Origin: CAZHDB01 sp964531225
Lineage (GTDB): Archaea; Thermoproteota; Thermoprotei_A; Sulfolobales; Desulfurococcaceae
Direction of reading: 5' to 3'
Assembly (NCBI GenBank): GCA_964531225.1
Contig: CAZHDB010000028.1
Span: 1-21,003, forward strand
Length of the DNA stretch: 21,003 nucleotides
In this document: positions 1 through 8,720 of the stretch, one piece after another
Position numbering within the stretch: position 1 is the stretch's first letter
Layout of the letters: every line of letters starts with the position of its first letter
The notes under the pieces: generated by a model
What the model was told of the DNA's origin: nothing
Database searches by the model: none
What the model saw: the letters and a program-made list of their open reading frames with translations, nothing else
Program-made: the position numbers and the translations under genes

Positions 1-583
1 ATCTCCACCCAAGTACCCAGTCAACACCCTCAGTCAACATAACCTTATAGCCAAGACTGTGGAAGAAACAAGCTATATCATTATTATAGGTAAACTCTGT
101 ATTCTCAATACTAATTGGTTCAACACCAAACTCTTCCTTCATAAGCTTACGATGCTCCATAATCTGCTCCCAAAGCTCATCAAATGCTGGCGGTATAAAA
201 GCTGCAAGACTATGATAATATGTCTGTTCAATAAATTCTACCATACCTGTTCCAGCTAATTCATGAAATAGATCAATTACTTTCGGAGCCCACTTCCTTA
301 CTTGTTCAATAAATACACCACTAATACTATAGCTAACCTTGAAAGGTTTCCATGAATCTTTATACCTCTTAATATTTTCCAAGATAATGCTTGTAGCCCG
401 GATATAACATTTGCTAGATGCACGTTCAATAACAAGTTTATTTAAACCCTGATCAAGAATGGCTTCTTCAAGATCACTATAAGTAAGATTACCTTGTAAA
501 GCTCTTTCAAGCAATTTATCATAGGCCCTTCGATCAAGTCGATATGGTTGGTGAACTTCAAACATGAACACAACATCAGCCAA
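1..583 (-). CDS. GH57 alpha-amylase-type glycoside hydrolase (N-terminal part, cut by window edge)
   Basis: Only the first 194 residues are visible; the gene runs off the left edge. Translation from a TTG at 583 begins MADVVFMFEVHQPYRL, the first strand and HQP signature of family GH57. Further family landmarks are a GMVEFIEQTYYHSLA segment at about 113-127 and NTEFTYNND near 161-169, followed by LTEGVDWVLGW near 183-193. This combination is typical of archaeal GH57 alpha-amylase-like enzymes acting on alpha-glucans; the catalytic Glu and Asp lie beyond the window. No signal peptide is seen, so it is probably cytoplasmic. The TTG at 583 is preferred over the ATG at 565 because GGTGAT lies just upstream (592-587) and because MADVV supplies the usual first strand. 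Exact substrate (starch, maltodextrin or glycogen) cannot be told from this part. Confidence 0.88.
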   Translation of the reverse strand, partial: MADVVFMFEVHQPYRLDRRAYDKLLERALQGNLTYSDLEEAILDQGLNKLVIERASSKCYIRATSIILENIKRYKDSWKPFKVSYSISGVFIEQVRKWAPKVIDLFHELAGTGMVEFIEQTYYHSLAAFIPPAFDELWEQIMEHRKLMKEEFGVEPISIENTEFTYNNDIACFFHSLGYKVMLTEGVDWVLGWR

Positions 584-628
584 TTTATCACCACATATAC
601 ATTGTTTTATGAGTTACTTGTAGGTATT

Positions 629-640
629 AAGTATATAAGG
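629..640. promoter_or_regulatory. Shared TATA element between divergent genes
   Basis: AAGTATATAAGG reads as a TATA box on both strands (GTATATAAG forward, CTTATATAC reverse). On the plus strand it sits about 25 bases before the GTG/ATG of the small ORF at 660/663, the spacing expected for leaderless transcription in Archaea. On the minus strand it lies about 48 bases before the TTG of the GH57 gene, giving a leader of roughly 25 bases that holds the GGTGAT ribosome binding site. This is inference from position and sequence only. Confidence 0.5.
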
Positions 641-662
641 TATTCTCCATTAATAATAGGTG

Positions 663-830
663 ATGTACAAAGTAGATGCTTATGAAATACCATTGGGGAA
701 AAATACTAAAGAAAAACGTTTACCAGGAAATCTTGGAGAAGTATTAGATGAATTTGAAAACGATCATGAATATCTTGGACATGCATTCTTAAAGGAAGTA
801 TTGAAAGATATATTGGGATCAAGGAACTAG
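663..830 (+). pseudogene. Orphan C-terminal fragment of glutamine synthetase (55 codons)
   Basis: A 55-codon ORF from ATG 663 (or GTG 660) to TAG 828-830. Its product matches the last part of type I glutamine synthetase: VDAYEIP corresponds to the conserved VDxNIYE-type segment, then LPGNLGEVLDEFENDHEYLG matches the LPGsLxEAlxElekDxefl segment, and the protein ends soon afterwards as GlnA does. Full GlnA is about 440-470 residues, so nearly 90% is missing, including all catalytic residues. An in-frame TAG at 657-659 closes the frame upstream and the preceding gene is on the other strand, so the rest of glnA is not adjacent. It is most simply a decayed or rearranged remnant. It still has a well-placed TATA box and no internal stop, so expression as a small protein cannot be excluded. 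Confidence 0.65.
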
Positions 831-1068
831 CACTGAATCCTGACACTGAAGAATAACCATAACTATTCAATTAATATATTAGTTTATTTCTTAAAGAATA
901 TTAATGTACCCCGCCCGACCGATCCCCTTCATATCCATATCCCAGCATGGGGTCTCTGGGGATGTGAGGAGGCGGGGTTCCCATTTATAGTTCTAACAAA
1001 TAGTCATATATATTAATAATTCCATAAGAACAAATATTAATGGAGTAACATCCCTGGGTGATATTATT
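831..1068. other. Intergenic stretch holding the GC-rich island and the promoter of the metallophosphoesterase gene
   Basis: No ORF could be supported here. The stretch is AT-rich except for 905-985, listed separately. AT-rich sequence around 1000-1016 (catatatattaataattcc) could carry the promoter of the next gene, and GGTGAT at 1057-1062 is its ribosome binding site. Confidence 0.5.
905..985. ncRNA. GC-rich, self-complementary island; candidate structured RNA or insertion-sequence end
   Basis: In an otherwise AT-rich region this block is rich in G and C and folds on itself. ACCCCGCC at 908-915 pairs perfectly with GGCGGGGT at 971-978. Inside it, ATCCCC at 922-927 pairs with GGGGAT at 958-963, and innermost CCCA at 941-944 pairs with TGGG at 948-951. 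GC-rich islands in AT-rich hyperthermophile genomes commonly mark structured RNAs. It is not a tRNA: the outer stem is acceptor-like but there is no T-arm GGTTC before it and no cloverleaf. It lacks clear C/D boxes and an ACA tail. A decayed right end of an IS200/IS605/IS607-type element, where tnpB guide RNA scaffolds lie, is an alternative. The strand is undetermined. Confidence 0.4.
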
Positions 1069-3222
1069 TTGAAGAGACATCTATTAGCTATATTTATTGT
1101 TGTACTATTTCTTATACCAAGTTCATCAGTAATTGTAGGAGTTCGTAGTAACTATAATATGCGGGAAACAACTAATGGAGAGAACAAGACTGTTTATCTA
1201 TTGACTGTACCTGAAACTGCTGATACTGGTTTATATGATTTATACATTGAGCTTGAAAATGGCACTAAATACTGGATACCGAGAAGCGTATGGGTATTGC
1301 CATCTAATGGCTTTACAAAGTTAAGAATTGCACATATATCTGATCTACATTTCTTAGGAACACCTGCCGAAAACCAGCACTTAAGATTCGTGGGATTACT
1401 ATTAACACAATTATTTGGAGCAGATCTGGTTATTGAAACAGGTGACAATGCAGATACTGCAAGTATTTCACAATATATAGAGAGTAGAGGTTATCACTGG
1501 ACATTTATGTATCCATTGCCATTACTTCTAATACCAGGTAATCATGACTTCGGAACACCTAATTGGGAAGTATATTATGGGCCTCGTGAATGGTATAGAT
1601 TAATTGGAAATAAGATCTTAGTTATTGGTATTGATACAATGGGTGAAGGATTACCTAAAGAGTCTTCACTTAAATGGCTGGAACAGGTTTTGGCTAATAA
1701 TACGGATGTACCGATAAAGATCATACTAATGCATCATCCTGTGTTTTATTGGCAAGGTGAGCTTGTAACAAATTATCAAAGCAAAACACTTAGAGATCCT
1801 CACCAATATGTAGATAGTCCACTTAGCTATTATTGGGGAGCAAACGTATCAATGGCTAAATGGCTACTTAGGTTATGCGAGGACTATAATGTTACAATGG
1901 TAATGGCCGGGCATATACATCGTGATCAATATGTTAAGTATGTTTCAAATAGAACGGGTACAGTTACATACTTTATAACGACGACTACAATGGCGCAAAG
2001 TAGGCCTAACTATAATGGGTTACAGATAATTGATCTGTTAATGGATGGTAACTTTACATTTCCATATGTACCACCAACATTTATTGGTTTTAAAGGAGAT
2101 GCTAGTGTTAGAGGCCGTGTCTATAACTCTATACCTGATGATCCAACATGGGATGTAGGCTACTTCTACGGACAATTCTTAGAAGGTAATACAGCTTATG
2201 ACTTCATACTATGGAATAACCTATATCCTGATTCAGAGAATGTACCAATATCAAATGTGGTGACTCTTGCTCTTCCATGGATTGGTGATCAAGCTAGCTT
2301 CAAAGTATTGTCAAGCCGTGGTAATGCCCATGCGGAAATGCTTGATTATATGGTGAAGGATGGAATACTCTATGCATTACTCAACATAACCATGCCCAAT
2401 TGTGGTGATATGATAGAATTTGTAATATATGCTGCTGAGGACTATACTCCGCCAGTTGCAGAGTTTAAACTTGCTACTCCAAGACCTCCAAGACTCAATA
2501 GATCTGTTACATTATACTTTGATATAATGGATGCGGGCTGGGGTGTAAGGAATGTTTCTGCCTATCTTGTAGAGGATAGTCAATTAATTCCCTTAGAGGT
2601 AAAGAAGGCGGCAGGTCTTACATACACATTATCAGTATGGGTCACAGCTAGAGAAACAGTGAATAGAACAATAAGGCTTGTAGTATATGATCTAGCTGGA
2701 AATGTATATGAACAAGATTATATATTTACATTTTATGCTCCAGGAGAATCAGGAGATTATTATTATGGACCGACTGAGGAATCGCCTGAACAACCTTCAC
2801 AACAACTACCTAGTGTAATGGAGTTTGCCGAACCAGTTATTTCGAAGAATTTCGGACCGGGATCGCCTGTAACAGTTTATCCAGGAGATTCGTATATTAT
2901 AGAGTTTAAACATGAACTGGGAGATGTTTCAAGGGTTTATATAGCAGGTGTATTCCGTGAAGATAACGAGCTTGTATATAAGGAATTTGATATATCACTT
3001 GTACCTTATGTTCCGGGAATGCTTACTACAACGTCTCCTACAACTTCACCAACAACTACTACATCGACAACATCCCCCACTACATCTCCTACTACACCAC
3101 CTTCTTCATCACCGACAGAGACACCGCCTCCTACAGTGCCCGATTATACCTTCTATATGGTTATTCTAGTAATAGTAATAATTCTAATAGTAATAATTAT
3201 ATATCTATTAAGGAAGAGATAA
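1069..3222 (+). CDS. Exported, membrane-anchored calcineurin-like metallophosphoesterase
   Basis: A 717-residue protein with a signal peptide (MKRHLLAIFIVVLFLIPSSS), so it acts outside the cell. The metal-binding motifs of the calcineurin-like phosphoesterase fold are all present: DLH at 92-94, GDNAD at 125-129, GNHD at 157-160, MHH at 221-223 and GHIH at 281-284. A two-metal phosphomonoesterase, diesterase or nucleotidase activity is therefore likely; the substrate is unknown. About 300 residues of beta-rich, Ig-like sequence follow, then a Thr/Ser/Pro stalk at about 647-690, a C-terminal hydrophobic helix at about 694-713 and the basic end LLRKR. This anchor plan is shared with the neighbouring binding protein and surface protein. 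The TTG start is chosen because GGTGAT lies 6 bases upstream and the signal peptide begins there. The gene converges on the importer ATPase gene. Confidence 0.88.
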   Translation: MKRHLLAIFIVVLFLIPSSSVIVGVRSNYNMRETTNGENKTVYLLTVPETADTGLYDLYIELENGTKYWIPRSVWVLPSNGFTKLRIAHISDLHFLGTPAENQHLRFVGLLLTQLFGADLVIETGDNADTASISQYIESRGYHWTFMYPLPLLLIPGNHDFGTPNWEVYYGPREWYRLIGNKILVIGIDTMGEGLPKESSLKWLEQVLANNTDVPIKIILMHHPVFYWQGELVTNYQSKTLRDPHQYVDSPLSYYWGANVSMAKWLLRLCEDYNVTMVMAGHIHRDQYVKYVSNRTGTVTYFITTTTMAQSRPNYNGLQIIDLLMDGNFTFPYVPPTFIGFKGDASVRGRVYNSIPDDPTWDVGYFYGQFLEGNTAYDFILWNNLYPDSENVPISNVVTLALPWIGDQASFKVLSSRGNAHAEMLDYMVKDGILYALLNITMPNCGDMIEFVIYAAEDYTPPVAEFKLATPRPPRLNRSVTLYFDIMDAGWGVRNVSAYLVEDSQLIPLEVKKAAGLTYTLSVWVTARETVNRTIRLVVYDLAGNVYEQDYIFTFYAPGESGDYYYGPTEESPEQPSQQLPSVMEFAEPVISKNFGPGSPVTVYPGDSYIIEFKHELGDVSRVYIAGVFREDNELVYKEFDISLVPYVPGMLTTTSPTTSPTTTTSTTSPTTSPTTPPSSSPTETPPPTVPDYTFYMVILVIVIILIVIIIYLLRKR

Positions 3223-3240
3223 TAATTCTATATCAAAATA

Positions 3241-3248
3241 TTTTTTTT
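3241..3248 (+). terminator. T-tract terminator after the metallophosphoesterase gene
   Basis: A run of eight T lies 19 bases after the stop codon, in the 39-base gap between two convergent genes. Archaeal RNA polymerase terminates at such T-tracts without needing a hairpin. No equally strong T-tract is visible for the minus-strand operon in this gap. Confidence 0.55.
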
Positions 3249-3261
3249 CTTAATTAATACT

Positions 3262-4341
3262 TTATTTCGGTGAAAGAACTCTGACATTATCTCTATGTAT
3301 ATAGACAGTAACATCCGATCCCAGCGGGACATCTAGGATATTTGGTATATATGCTATAAGTGAGGTATCACCAACTTTTATTCTAGCCTCTATTTTTTCG
3401 CCGACAAACATTTGAAAGTCAAGCTTTCCTTTAAGGACATTATGTTCTCTAGATCTTGCTTTACTTGACAATGCTTTATCGATAATGATATTCTCCGGCC
3501 TTACAACAACTGCCGCCTTACCTTTAACATCAGGCATAATTAGTAGTCCTTCAAGCTCCGTTTTTAACTCATCAATATATATCTTTGCATAAGTATCTCC
3601 TTTCTCAGTAACTTTTCCGTAAAAGATATTGCTTCTACCAATGAAGTTAGCTACAAATATTGATTTAGGATAGAAGTAGACTTCTTTGGGCGTCCCTACT
3701 TGATAGATTCTGCCCTCATTCATAATCGCTACTCGATCACTTATACTCATAGCCTCAAGCTGATCATGAGTAACATAGATTGTTGTAATACCTAGTTTCC
3801 TCTGAATCCTCTTAATCTCTTCTCTCATTTCAATACGTAGCTTAGCGTCAAGATTACTAAGGGGCTCATCAAGCAGTAAAACACGTGGTTCAACGACAAG
3901 TGCTCTTGCAAGTGCAACACGTTGTTGCTGACCACCACTAAGTTGTAGTGGAAAACGATTCTCAAGCCCTTCAAGCTTAACAAGTTCGAGAACCCGTTTA
4001 ACACGTTCTCTTATTTCACTCTCTGGTATTTTCTGGATACGAAGACCATATGCAATATTATCATATACAGTCATGTGAGGCCATAATGCATAGTTTTGGA
4101 AAACCATTGCAGTTCCACGGTGATATGGTTTCATAAAAGTTACGTCATCATCGTCGAAGAATACCTTACCCTCTTCAGGAACTTCAAAGCCAGCTATTAT
4201 ACGTAGTGTAGTTGTCTTACCACAGCCGCTTGGACCAAGTAATGTAAATAGTTCACCATGTTCTATCTCTAGATTTACATGATCGACTGCTACTACAGGT
4301 CCATATACCTTGGTTACATTTTCAAGTCTGACTTTTGTCAC
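3262..4341 (-). CDS. ABC importer ATPase subunit (PotA/FbpC-type)
   Basis: A 359-residue ABC ATPase that powers the importer encoded immediately upstream. Visible motifs in order: Walker A GPSGCGKT (36-43), Q-loop within VFQNYALWPHM (80-90), signature LSGGQ (134-138), Walker B VLLLDEP (154-160), D-loop SNLDA and switch histidine in THD (191-193). The C-terminal 120 residues are a TOBE-type regulatory region, as in COG3842 ATPases of iron, polyamine and related importers. The GTG start at 4341 is preceded by AGGTG with an 8-base spacer. It is the last gene of a three-gene minus-strand operon, about 50 bases after the permease stop. The substrate cannot be assigned from the ATPase. Confidence 0.93.
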   Translation of the reverse strand: MTKVRLENVTKVYGPVVAVDHVNLEIEHGELFTLLGPSGCGKTTTLRIIAGFEVPEEGKVFFDDDDVTFMKPYHRGTAMVFQNYALWPHMTVYDNIAYGLRIQKIPESEIRERVKRVLELVKLEGLENRFPLQLSGGQQQRVALARALVVEPRVLLLDEPLSNLDAKLRIEMREEIKRIQRKLGITTIYVTHDQLEAMSISDRVAIMNEGRIYQVGTPKEVYFYPKSIFVANFIGRSNIFYGKVTEKGDTYAKIYIDELKTELEGLLIMPDVKGKAAVVVRPENIIIDKALSSKARSREHNVLKGKLDFQMFVGEKIEARIKVGDTSLIAYIPNILDVPLGSDVTVYIHRDNVRVLSPK

Positions 4342-4392
4342 GGTCTATGCACCTATCCTATAGTTATTCTGTATAAGTATTTATAAAAACAG

Positions 4393-6681
4393 CTAGATAC
4401 CTATGAATGCGTATCTCTGTTTGAGCACCAACGTCACAATTATTACAGCGATCAACTGAAACATAATTAATAGGAAGCCCATTGCAGCTACATGTTGTAT
4501 ACCCTCAGTAGTTGTACCTTTATAAACAGTCATCATATAATAGGTCATTGGAGCTTGGTTACTATTGATACTTCCAATAGTAACACTTGTACTAACTTCT
4601 GTACTAATATATATGAAGCCTATGAGTGCACCGCTTACAATATTCATAATAATTAAGGGTAAAACAACTGTCGTTATAGTTCTTAATCTACCCGCGCCAA
4701 GGTTTAATGCAGCTTCTTCTAAGGCTTCATGGACTTGTTGGAATCCAGCATAAATTGATCTAGCTACAAATGGTAGTTTACGTATAGTATAAGCTATAAT
4801 TAATACGATCCATGCTTGGAATACAGGGGGTCCTGCAACGGGATCTATTGCTTCAAATAATGGCTGTAAAAATGTACCAGTAGCCCATCCTGGATTCTGT
4901 ACTGTCCCAAGAGCCCATCTAGCTAGTTCTGAATAGAAGTAGTAATATCCAAGTGCAACAACTAGACCGGGTATTGCTATAGGTATAGTTGCTAAGGTGT
5001 CGAGCATTGGCGTAATAACCTTTATACGTGTACGGCTGACTACGTAAGCTGTAATAAGCGATATAATAATAGCTAAGCCTACCGCTGACAATGCATAAGT
5101 TATAGTATTGCGTATATACATTGGAACATCTCTAGCTATAGCAGATCCCCCTGTAAATATCTCAACAATATATTTCGGAGTAGCCTGTTCTGGTTGTAGA
5201 GTAAATGATCTAGGAGGTATGATGTTAAAGGCCATTAATACAACGCCTATTTGTGGAAGAGCTGTAAATATGATCAAAGGCAGGAGCAGTGAATAAATTA
5301 ATAGATGGCCTTTTACTCCAACTCTTTTTATTCTTGGATGCCATCTACCGCCACGAGATATCATAGCATATGCTCTCATACCCACATAACTACGTATTAC
5401 TAGGAATCCAGTTACGGCCAGTCCTAATAGAACAAAGCCTAAAGCCGCTATTTCAGGGGTTACTATTCCGGTTTCACCTGTCAATGAGCTAAAGATCTGG
5501 TAGCTCATGAGCTTTGGTTCATTAAATACTATTGGCGCACCTAGATCCTCTAGGGAGAAAATAAATACTAATATAGAGCCAGCAGCAATACCTGGTAAAG
5601 CTAGCGGTAACGTAACTGTAAAGAATAGTTTTAAACCCTTAGCTCCAAGATTTTCGGCTTGTTCCTCCATACTTGGATCGACATTTATGAAGCTACTATA
5701 TGCATTGAGGTATACAATTGGATAAAAGGCCATTATCTGGGCAAGTGCAACTCCAGCCAAAGAAACGATGCGTAGTTTGAATCCAAATAAAGCATATGTT
5801 AATGCAGATATAGGGCCTGATTCATTAAATAATATTTTGACTACATAGGCATTAGCGAAAGGAGTCACGAATAATGGTACTGTTGCAAGTATTCTGAATA
5901 AAGTTTTCCCATAGAAGTCATACCTTGCCAGTATGAATGCAACTAGAATACCTAGAACAGTAGCTATCATAGTCACTACAGTTGCGTTAATTAATGAATT
6001 TAATAATATTCCAAAATTCAAACCAGTAATTATTACTACTGTAGCATTACCGATGGTTCTGACATCCCAGAACTTTTCATCGGGATAGAAGAATCTACGT
6101 ACATAGGATTGGCTTGTAAATATTACCTTGAAATGTTCGTACCAAGCTTGATCAGGTAATACATCAAAAGCATGTCTTAACATCATAAGTACTGGGACAA
6201 CTAGGAAGGTTATTAGAATGAATGTTGATATAATGATAAATACTATCATTACAGTATCGATTTTGAAGAAAGCACTTCTCATCTTCTTTGTAAAAGAAAC
6301 TCTTATCTTCCTACGGCTCCTTATTTGCCTATACATGTTAATTTTCTGTTGAACATATCCGATTATAGCAGATGCTATGACTGGTAATAATAGGTACATA
6401 AGTAATCTAGGAAATCCATAGACTTGTAATATACATATAAATATGGAATATACTGCGCCAATTACAGATATAAAGCTCCATGAGAAGCTATATATGAGTC
6501 TTGATGGATCGAATCCTTTTGAAAGTATTAGTAAGCTCCATAGAATACATCCCACAATTAATAATGACTCATATTCTACATAGGCATTTAAAGGAATATT
6601 TGTCTGTAATATGAACGACAATATAGCTATTATTAATCCACCAAACAGTAAGTCCTTGACGCCAGGGGGCTTAGCGTCCAT
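4393..6681 (-). CDS. ABC importer permease, two fused permease domains (FbpB-type) with extra N-terminal helices
   Basis: An integral membrane protein of 762 residues when begun at ATG 6681. Two complete binding-protein-dependent permease domains lie in tandem, each with its EAA loop that contacts the ATPase: EEQAENLGAKGLKLFF near 340-355 and ALEEAALNLGAGRLR near 653-667. This is the FbpB/ThiP-like fused arrangement (COG1178), so one chain forms the whole channel. Unusually, about 120 residues with some four hydrophobic segments precede the first permease domain. The frame stays open to an ATG at 6825, overlapping the upstream gene by 17 bases, but the extra 48 residues are encoded by very AT-rich, intergenic-looking DNA and have no membrane or domain character, so 6681 is preferred. 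The gene lies between the binding protein and ATPase genes. Confidence 0.88.
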   Translation of the reverse strand: MDAKPPGVKDLLFGGLIIAILSFILQTNIPLNAYVEYESLLIVGCILWSLLILSKGFDPSRLIYSFSWSFISVIGAVYSIFICILQVYGFPRLLMYLLLPVIASAIIGYVQQKINMYRQIRSRRKIRVSFTKKMRSAFFKIDTVMIVFIIISTFILITFLVVPVLMMLRHAFDVLPDQAWYEHFKVIFTSQSYVRRFFYPDEKFWDVRTIGNATVVIITGLNFGILLNSLINATVVTMIATVLGILVAFILARYDFYGKTLFRILATVPLFVTPFANAYVVKILFNESGPISALTYALFGFKLRIVSLAGVALAQIMAFYPIVYLNAYSSFINVDPSMEEQAENLGAKGLKLFFTVTLPLALPGIAAGSILVFIFSLEDLGAPIVFNEPKLMSYQIFSSLTGETGIVTPEIAALGFVLLGLAVTGFLVIRSYVGMRAYAMISRGGRWHPRIKRVGVKGHLLIYSLLLPLIIFTALPQIGVVLMAFNIIPPRSFTLQPEQATPKYIVEIFTGGSAIARDVPMYIRNTITYALSAVGLAIIISLITAYVVSRTRIKVITPMLDTLATIPIAIPGLVVALGYYYFYSELARWALGTVQNPGWATGTFLQPLFEAIDPVAGPPVFQAWIVLIIAYTIRKLPFVARSIYAGFQQVHEALEEAALNLGAGRLRTITTVVLPLIIMNIVSGALIGFIYISTEVSTSVTIGSINSNQAPMTYYMMTVYKGTTTEGIQHVAAMGFLLIMFQLIAVIIVTLVLKQRYAFIGI

Positions 6682-6808
6682 TGCCTTATCGACCCTTATT
6701 CTTAGATATTTGTATTTAACAGATTCTAATATTTTTCTTCTACATGGCAGATTATATAGATGATAGAATCTGGGAAATAAATTAATTGAAAAATAGTTTA
6801 AATTAAAA

Positions 6809-8539
6809 CTACCTCTTACGTCCAATATAGAAGTAAACTACTATCGCTATTACGAGTATTACAATGGCAATTATTGTTACAATAGTCGATGTGGGAATAC
6901 CTTCTGGTGTAGGCGTTGTAGGTGATCCTGTAGGCGGTGTTGTAGGTGTTGTTCCAGTCTCTGTTGGCGGAGTCGTTGTTTCCGTCGGCGGTGTTGTAAT
7001 AGTCTTTCTACCAGCTAATATATCCTGTAATTCCAGGTAGACATTGTGGTAATTCTGTCTCGCAGCCTCTTCCCATTCTCTTAAGAGAGCACTAGCTACT
7101 TCAGCTTGTGTAAGGTTAGGATTGATCTTTGCTGCATATTCAGATGTAAACTTTAAGGTTTGACCAGTCAATGGATCTTTAAAACTAATTATCTCTCCAA
7201 GTTTATTGATTAGATATTGATATTCTACGTCATTAATATCTCCATCCAAATAGGCCTTTGCTATAGCTGCCCAAGTATTCTGGAGATCATCGTGAGCATT
7301 TACAAGTGTAGCTTTGAAATAATATTGCATGGCTCTCTCAGTTGCAATCGCAAATGATTCATTGAATAATATTGCTCCTCCAGCAGTAGCTTTAACATAT
7401 GCTTCATATAGATCCGGTCTTTCCTGCCCCTCCGGTAGATCAAATACTTTTGCATTAATAGGCAATCTATTTATATTAGGATCCAGCCATACGACTTGTC
7501 CTCCAAACTCGCTTAAAACCCATGCTATAAAAGCAGCTGCATGAACCGGATGCTTCGAATCTGCAAGCAGAGCTATGGGATCAGAGTTTATAATACTCTC
7601 GTTTTCTGGAATTATGTACTCACATGCGGGATTCTGATGCATAGCAGTATATCCATAGAAATCAATAGTTATACCAGCCACTACGTCTCCACGTATGACG
7701 GCGTCTCGTACACCACTACTTGAGTCAAGAATCTTAGAATTAGCAGCCATTAATGTAAGTATTTTCCATCCTTCCTCCCAGCCATATGCTTGTAAAATAA
7801 TTTCGTACATACGTGTATTACTTGTACTCATAAGTGGATCAGCTATTGCTATAAGTTGTGATGAAGGCAAGTACCTAGCATATTCAGGTTTTGCTAGATC
7901 AAGCCATGTCTTAGGTTTAGGTACATTATATTCATTTGCCTTATCGTTATTAACTGTGATACCAAAGCTACTTATTGCAGCACCTATCCAATGAATATAT
8001 CCATTATCATCTGTTAATCTTGTAGGAGATCCTGCAATACGCTCTGGAATCTTAGATACTTCATAAAGTATGGCATATACTTCTGGATGTTCGGAGGGAT
8101 TCAAAGCCATTACGTAACCCAATTGATCTATATAGTTGAAAATGGTCGGACCACCACCCCATGCTATATCTATTGGTGTACCTCTCTCAATACGTCTCTG
8201 TATATAATCAACCCATAGATCGGGGCCCAGCTGTAGGAACTGTATATTAACTATACCGAGCTCTTGGGCCACAGGACTCTCGAGAAACAATTGTTTAGTC
8301 AATAACTGTATTGTTGACTCATGCCTCGTTATAATAGTCAATGTAACTCCTCTTTCATCAGTAAGACCCTTCAAATACTCAAGCCATGGAAACGGTTCCT
8401 GACCCTCGCCCCAAGGCCATTGATCAGATGTGCCTTGTCGGGTAATATTATTAACAGATACTGCATTAACCCCTACACTCATTATTGGTAGAATCAATAA
8501 TAGTAGAACTAATAAAGAAACCACTCTAATTACATTCAT
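6809..8539 (-). CDS. ABC importer substrate-binding protein (AfuA/FbpA-like), membrane-anchored
   Basis: A 576-residue exported solute receptor. It has an N-terminal signal peptide (positions 1-26, ending SVGVNA), then a type II periplasmic-binding-protein fold from about 55 to 420. The recognisable segments are VTLTIITRHES, the APIDIAWGGG-type stretch (TPIDIAWGGG) and GITVNNDKANEYNVPKPKTW, as in COG1840 receptors for ferric iron and other anions. It ends with a Thr/Pro stalk (about 515-546), one transmembrane helix and the basic tail YIGRKR, so it is tethered to the outer face of the membrane. It is the first gene of the operon. The ATG has AGGAG only one base upstream and GGAGG 12 bases upstream, both unusual spacings. 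The ligand is not known: relatives bind iron, sugar phosphates, phosphonates or thiamine derivatives. Confidence 0.88.
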   Translation of the reverse strand: MNVIRVVSLLVLLLLILPIMSVGVNAVSVNNITRQGTSDQWPWGEGQEPFPWLEYLKGLTDERGVTLTIITRHESTIQLLTKQLFLESPVAQELGIVNIQFLQLGPDLWVDYIQRRIERGTPIDIAWGGGPTIFNYIDQLGYVMALNPSEHPEVYAILYEVSKIPERIAGSPTRLTDDNGYIHWIGAAISSFGITVNNDKANEYNVPKPKTWLDLAKPEYARYLPSSQLIAIADPLMSTSNTRMYEIILQAYGWEEGWKILTLMAANSKILDSSSGVRDAVIRGDVVAGITIDFYGYTAMHQNPACEYIIPENESIINSDPIALLADSKHPVHAAAFIAWVLSEFGGQVVWLDPNINRLPINAKVFDLPEGQERPDLYEAYVKATAGGAILFNESFAIATERAMQYYFKATLVNAHDDLQNTWAAIAKAYLDGDINDVEYQYLINKLGEIISFKDPLTGQTLKFTSEYAAKINPNLTQAEVASALLREWEEAARQNYHNVYLELQDILAGRKTITTPPTETTTPPTETGTTPTTPPTGSPTTPTPEGIPTSTIVTIIAIVILVIAIVVYFYIGRKR

Positions 8540-8570
8540 ACTCCTTTCCCGCCTCCTAAAATTCTCTAGT

Positions 8571-8608
8571 TATCTATGGTATATATACTAAGATATATAT
8601 CTATGGTA
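8571..8608 (-). promoter_or_regulatory. Importer promoter with paired 11-base direct repeats (candidate operator)
   Basis: On the minus strand TACCATAGATA occurs twice, at 8608-8598 and 8581-8571, 27 bases apart start to start. A TATA-like TATATATA lies just before and overlaps the second copy (8587-8580). The start codon at 8539 is about 40 bases downstream. Repeats that bracket the TATA box are a normal place for an archaeal repressor or activator to bind. The core ACCATAGA recurs near the hexuloisomerase promoter (10670-10725). Confidence 0.5.
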
Positions 8609-8720
8609 CTGTAAACTCATCAATTTAGTAGAAACTTCTGTACATCTGTGAAGCTGGATATTCACTGTTAATCAATTTATATAAATATTATGGGCGAAAC
8701 TATAGGAACCAACATATAGA

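Noticed and set aside
59..259. 66-codon plus-strand frame at the left edge
   Set aside because: It is antisense to the GH57 gene, whose family motifs are clear; the frame itself shows no domain or ribosome binding site.
905..985. tRNA gene in the GC-rich island
   Set aside because: A 7-8 bp acceptor-like stem exists, but there is no T-arm GGTTC, no anticodon arm of proper size and no cloverleaf on either strand.
6682..6825. 48-residue N-terminal extension of the permease
   Set aside because: The DNA is AT-rich and intergenic in style, the residues show no membrane or domain character, and the ATG at 6681 gives a sensible start; kept only as an alternative.
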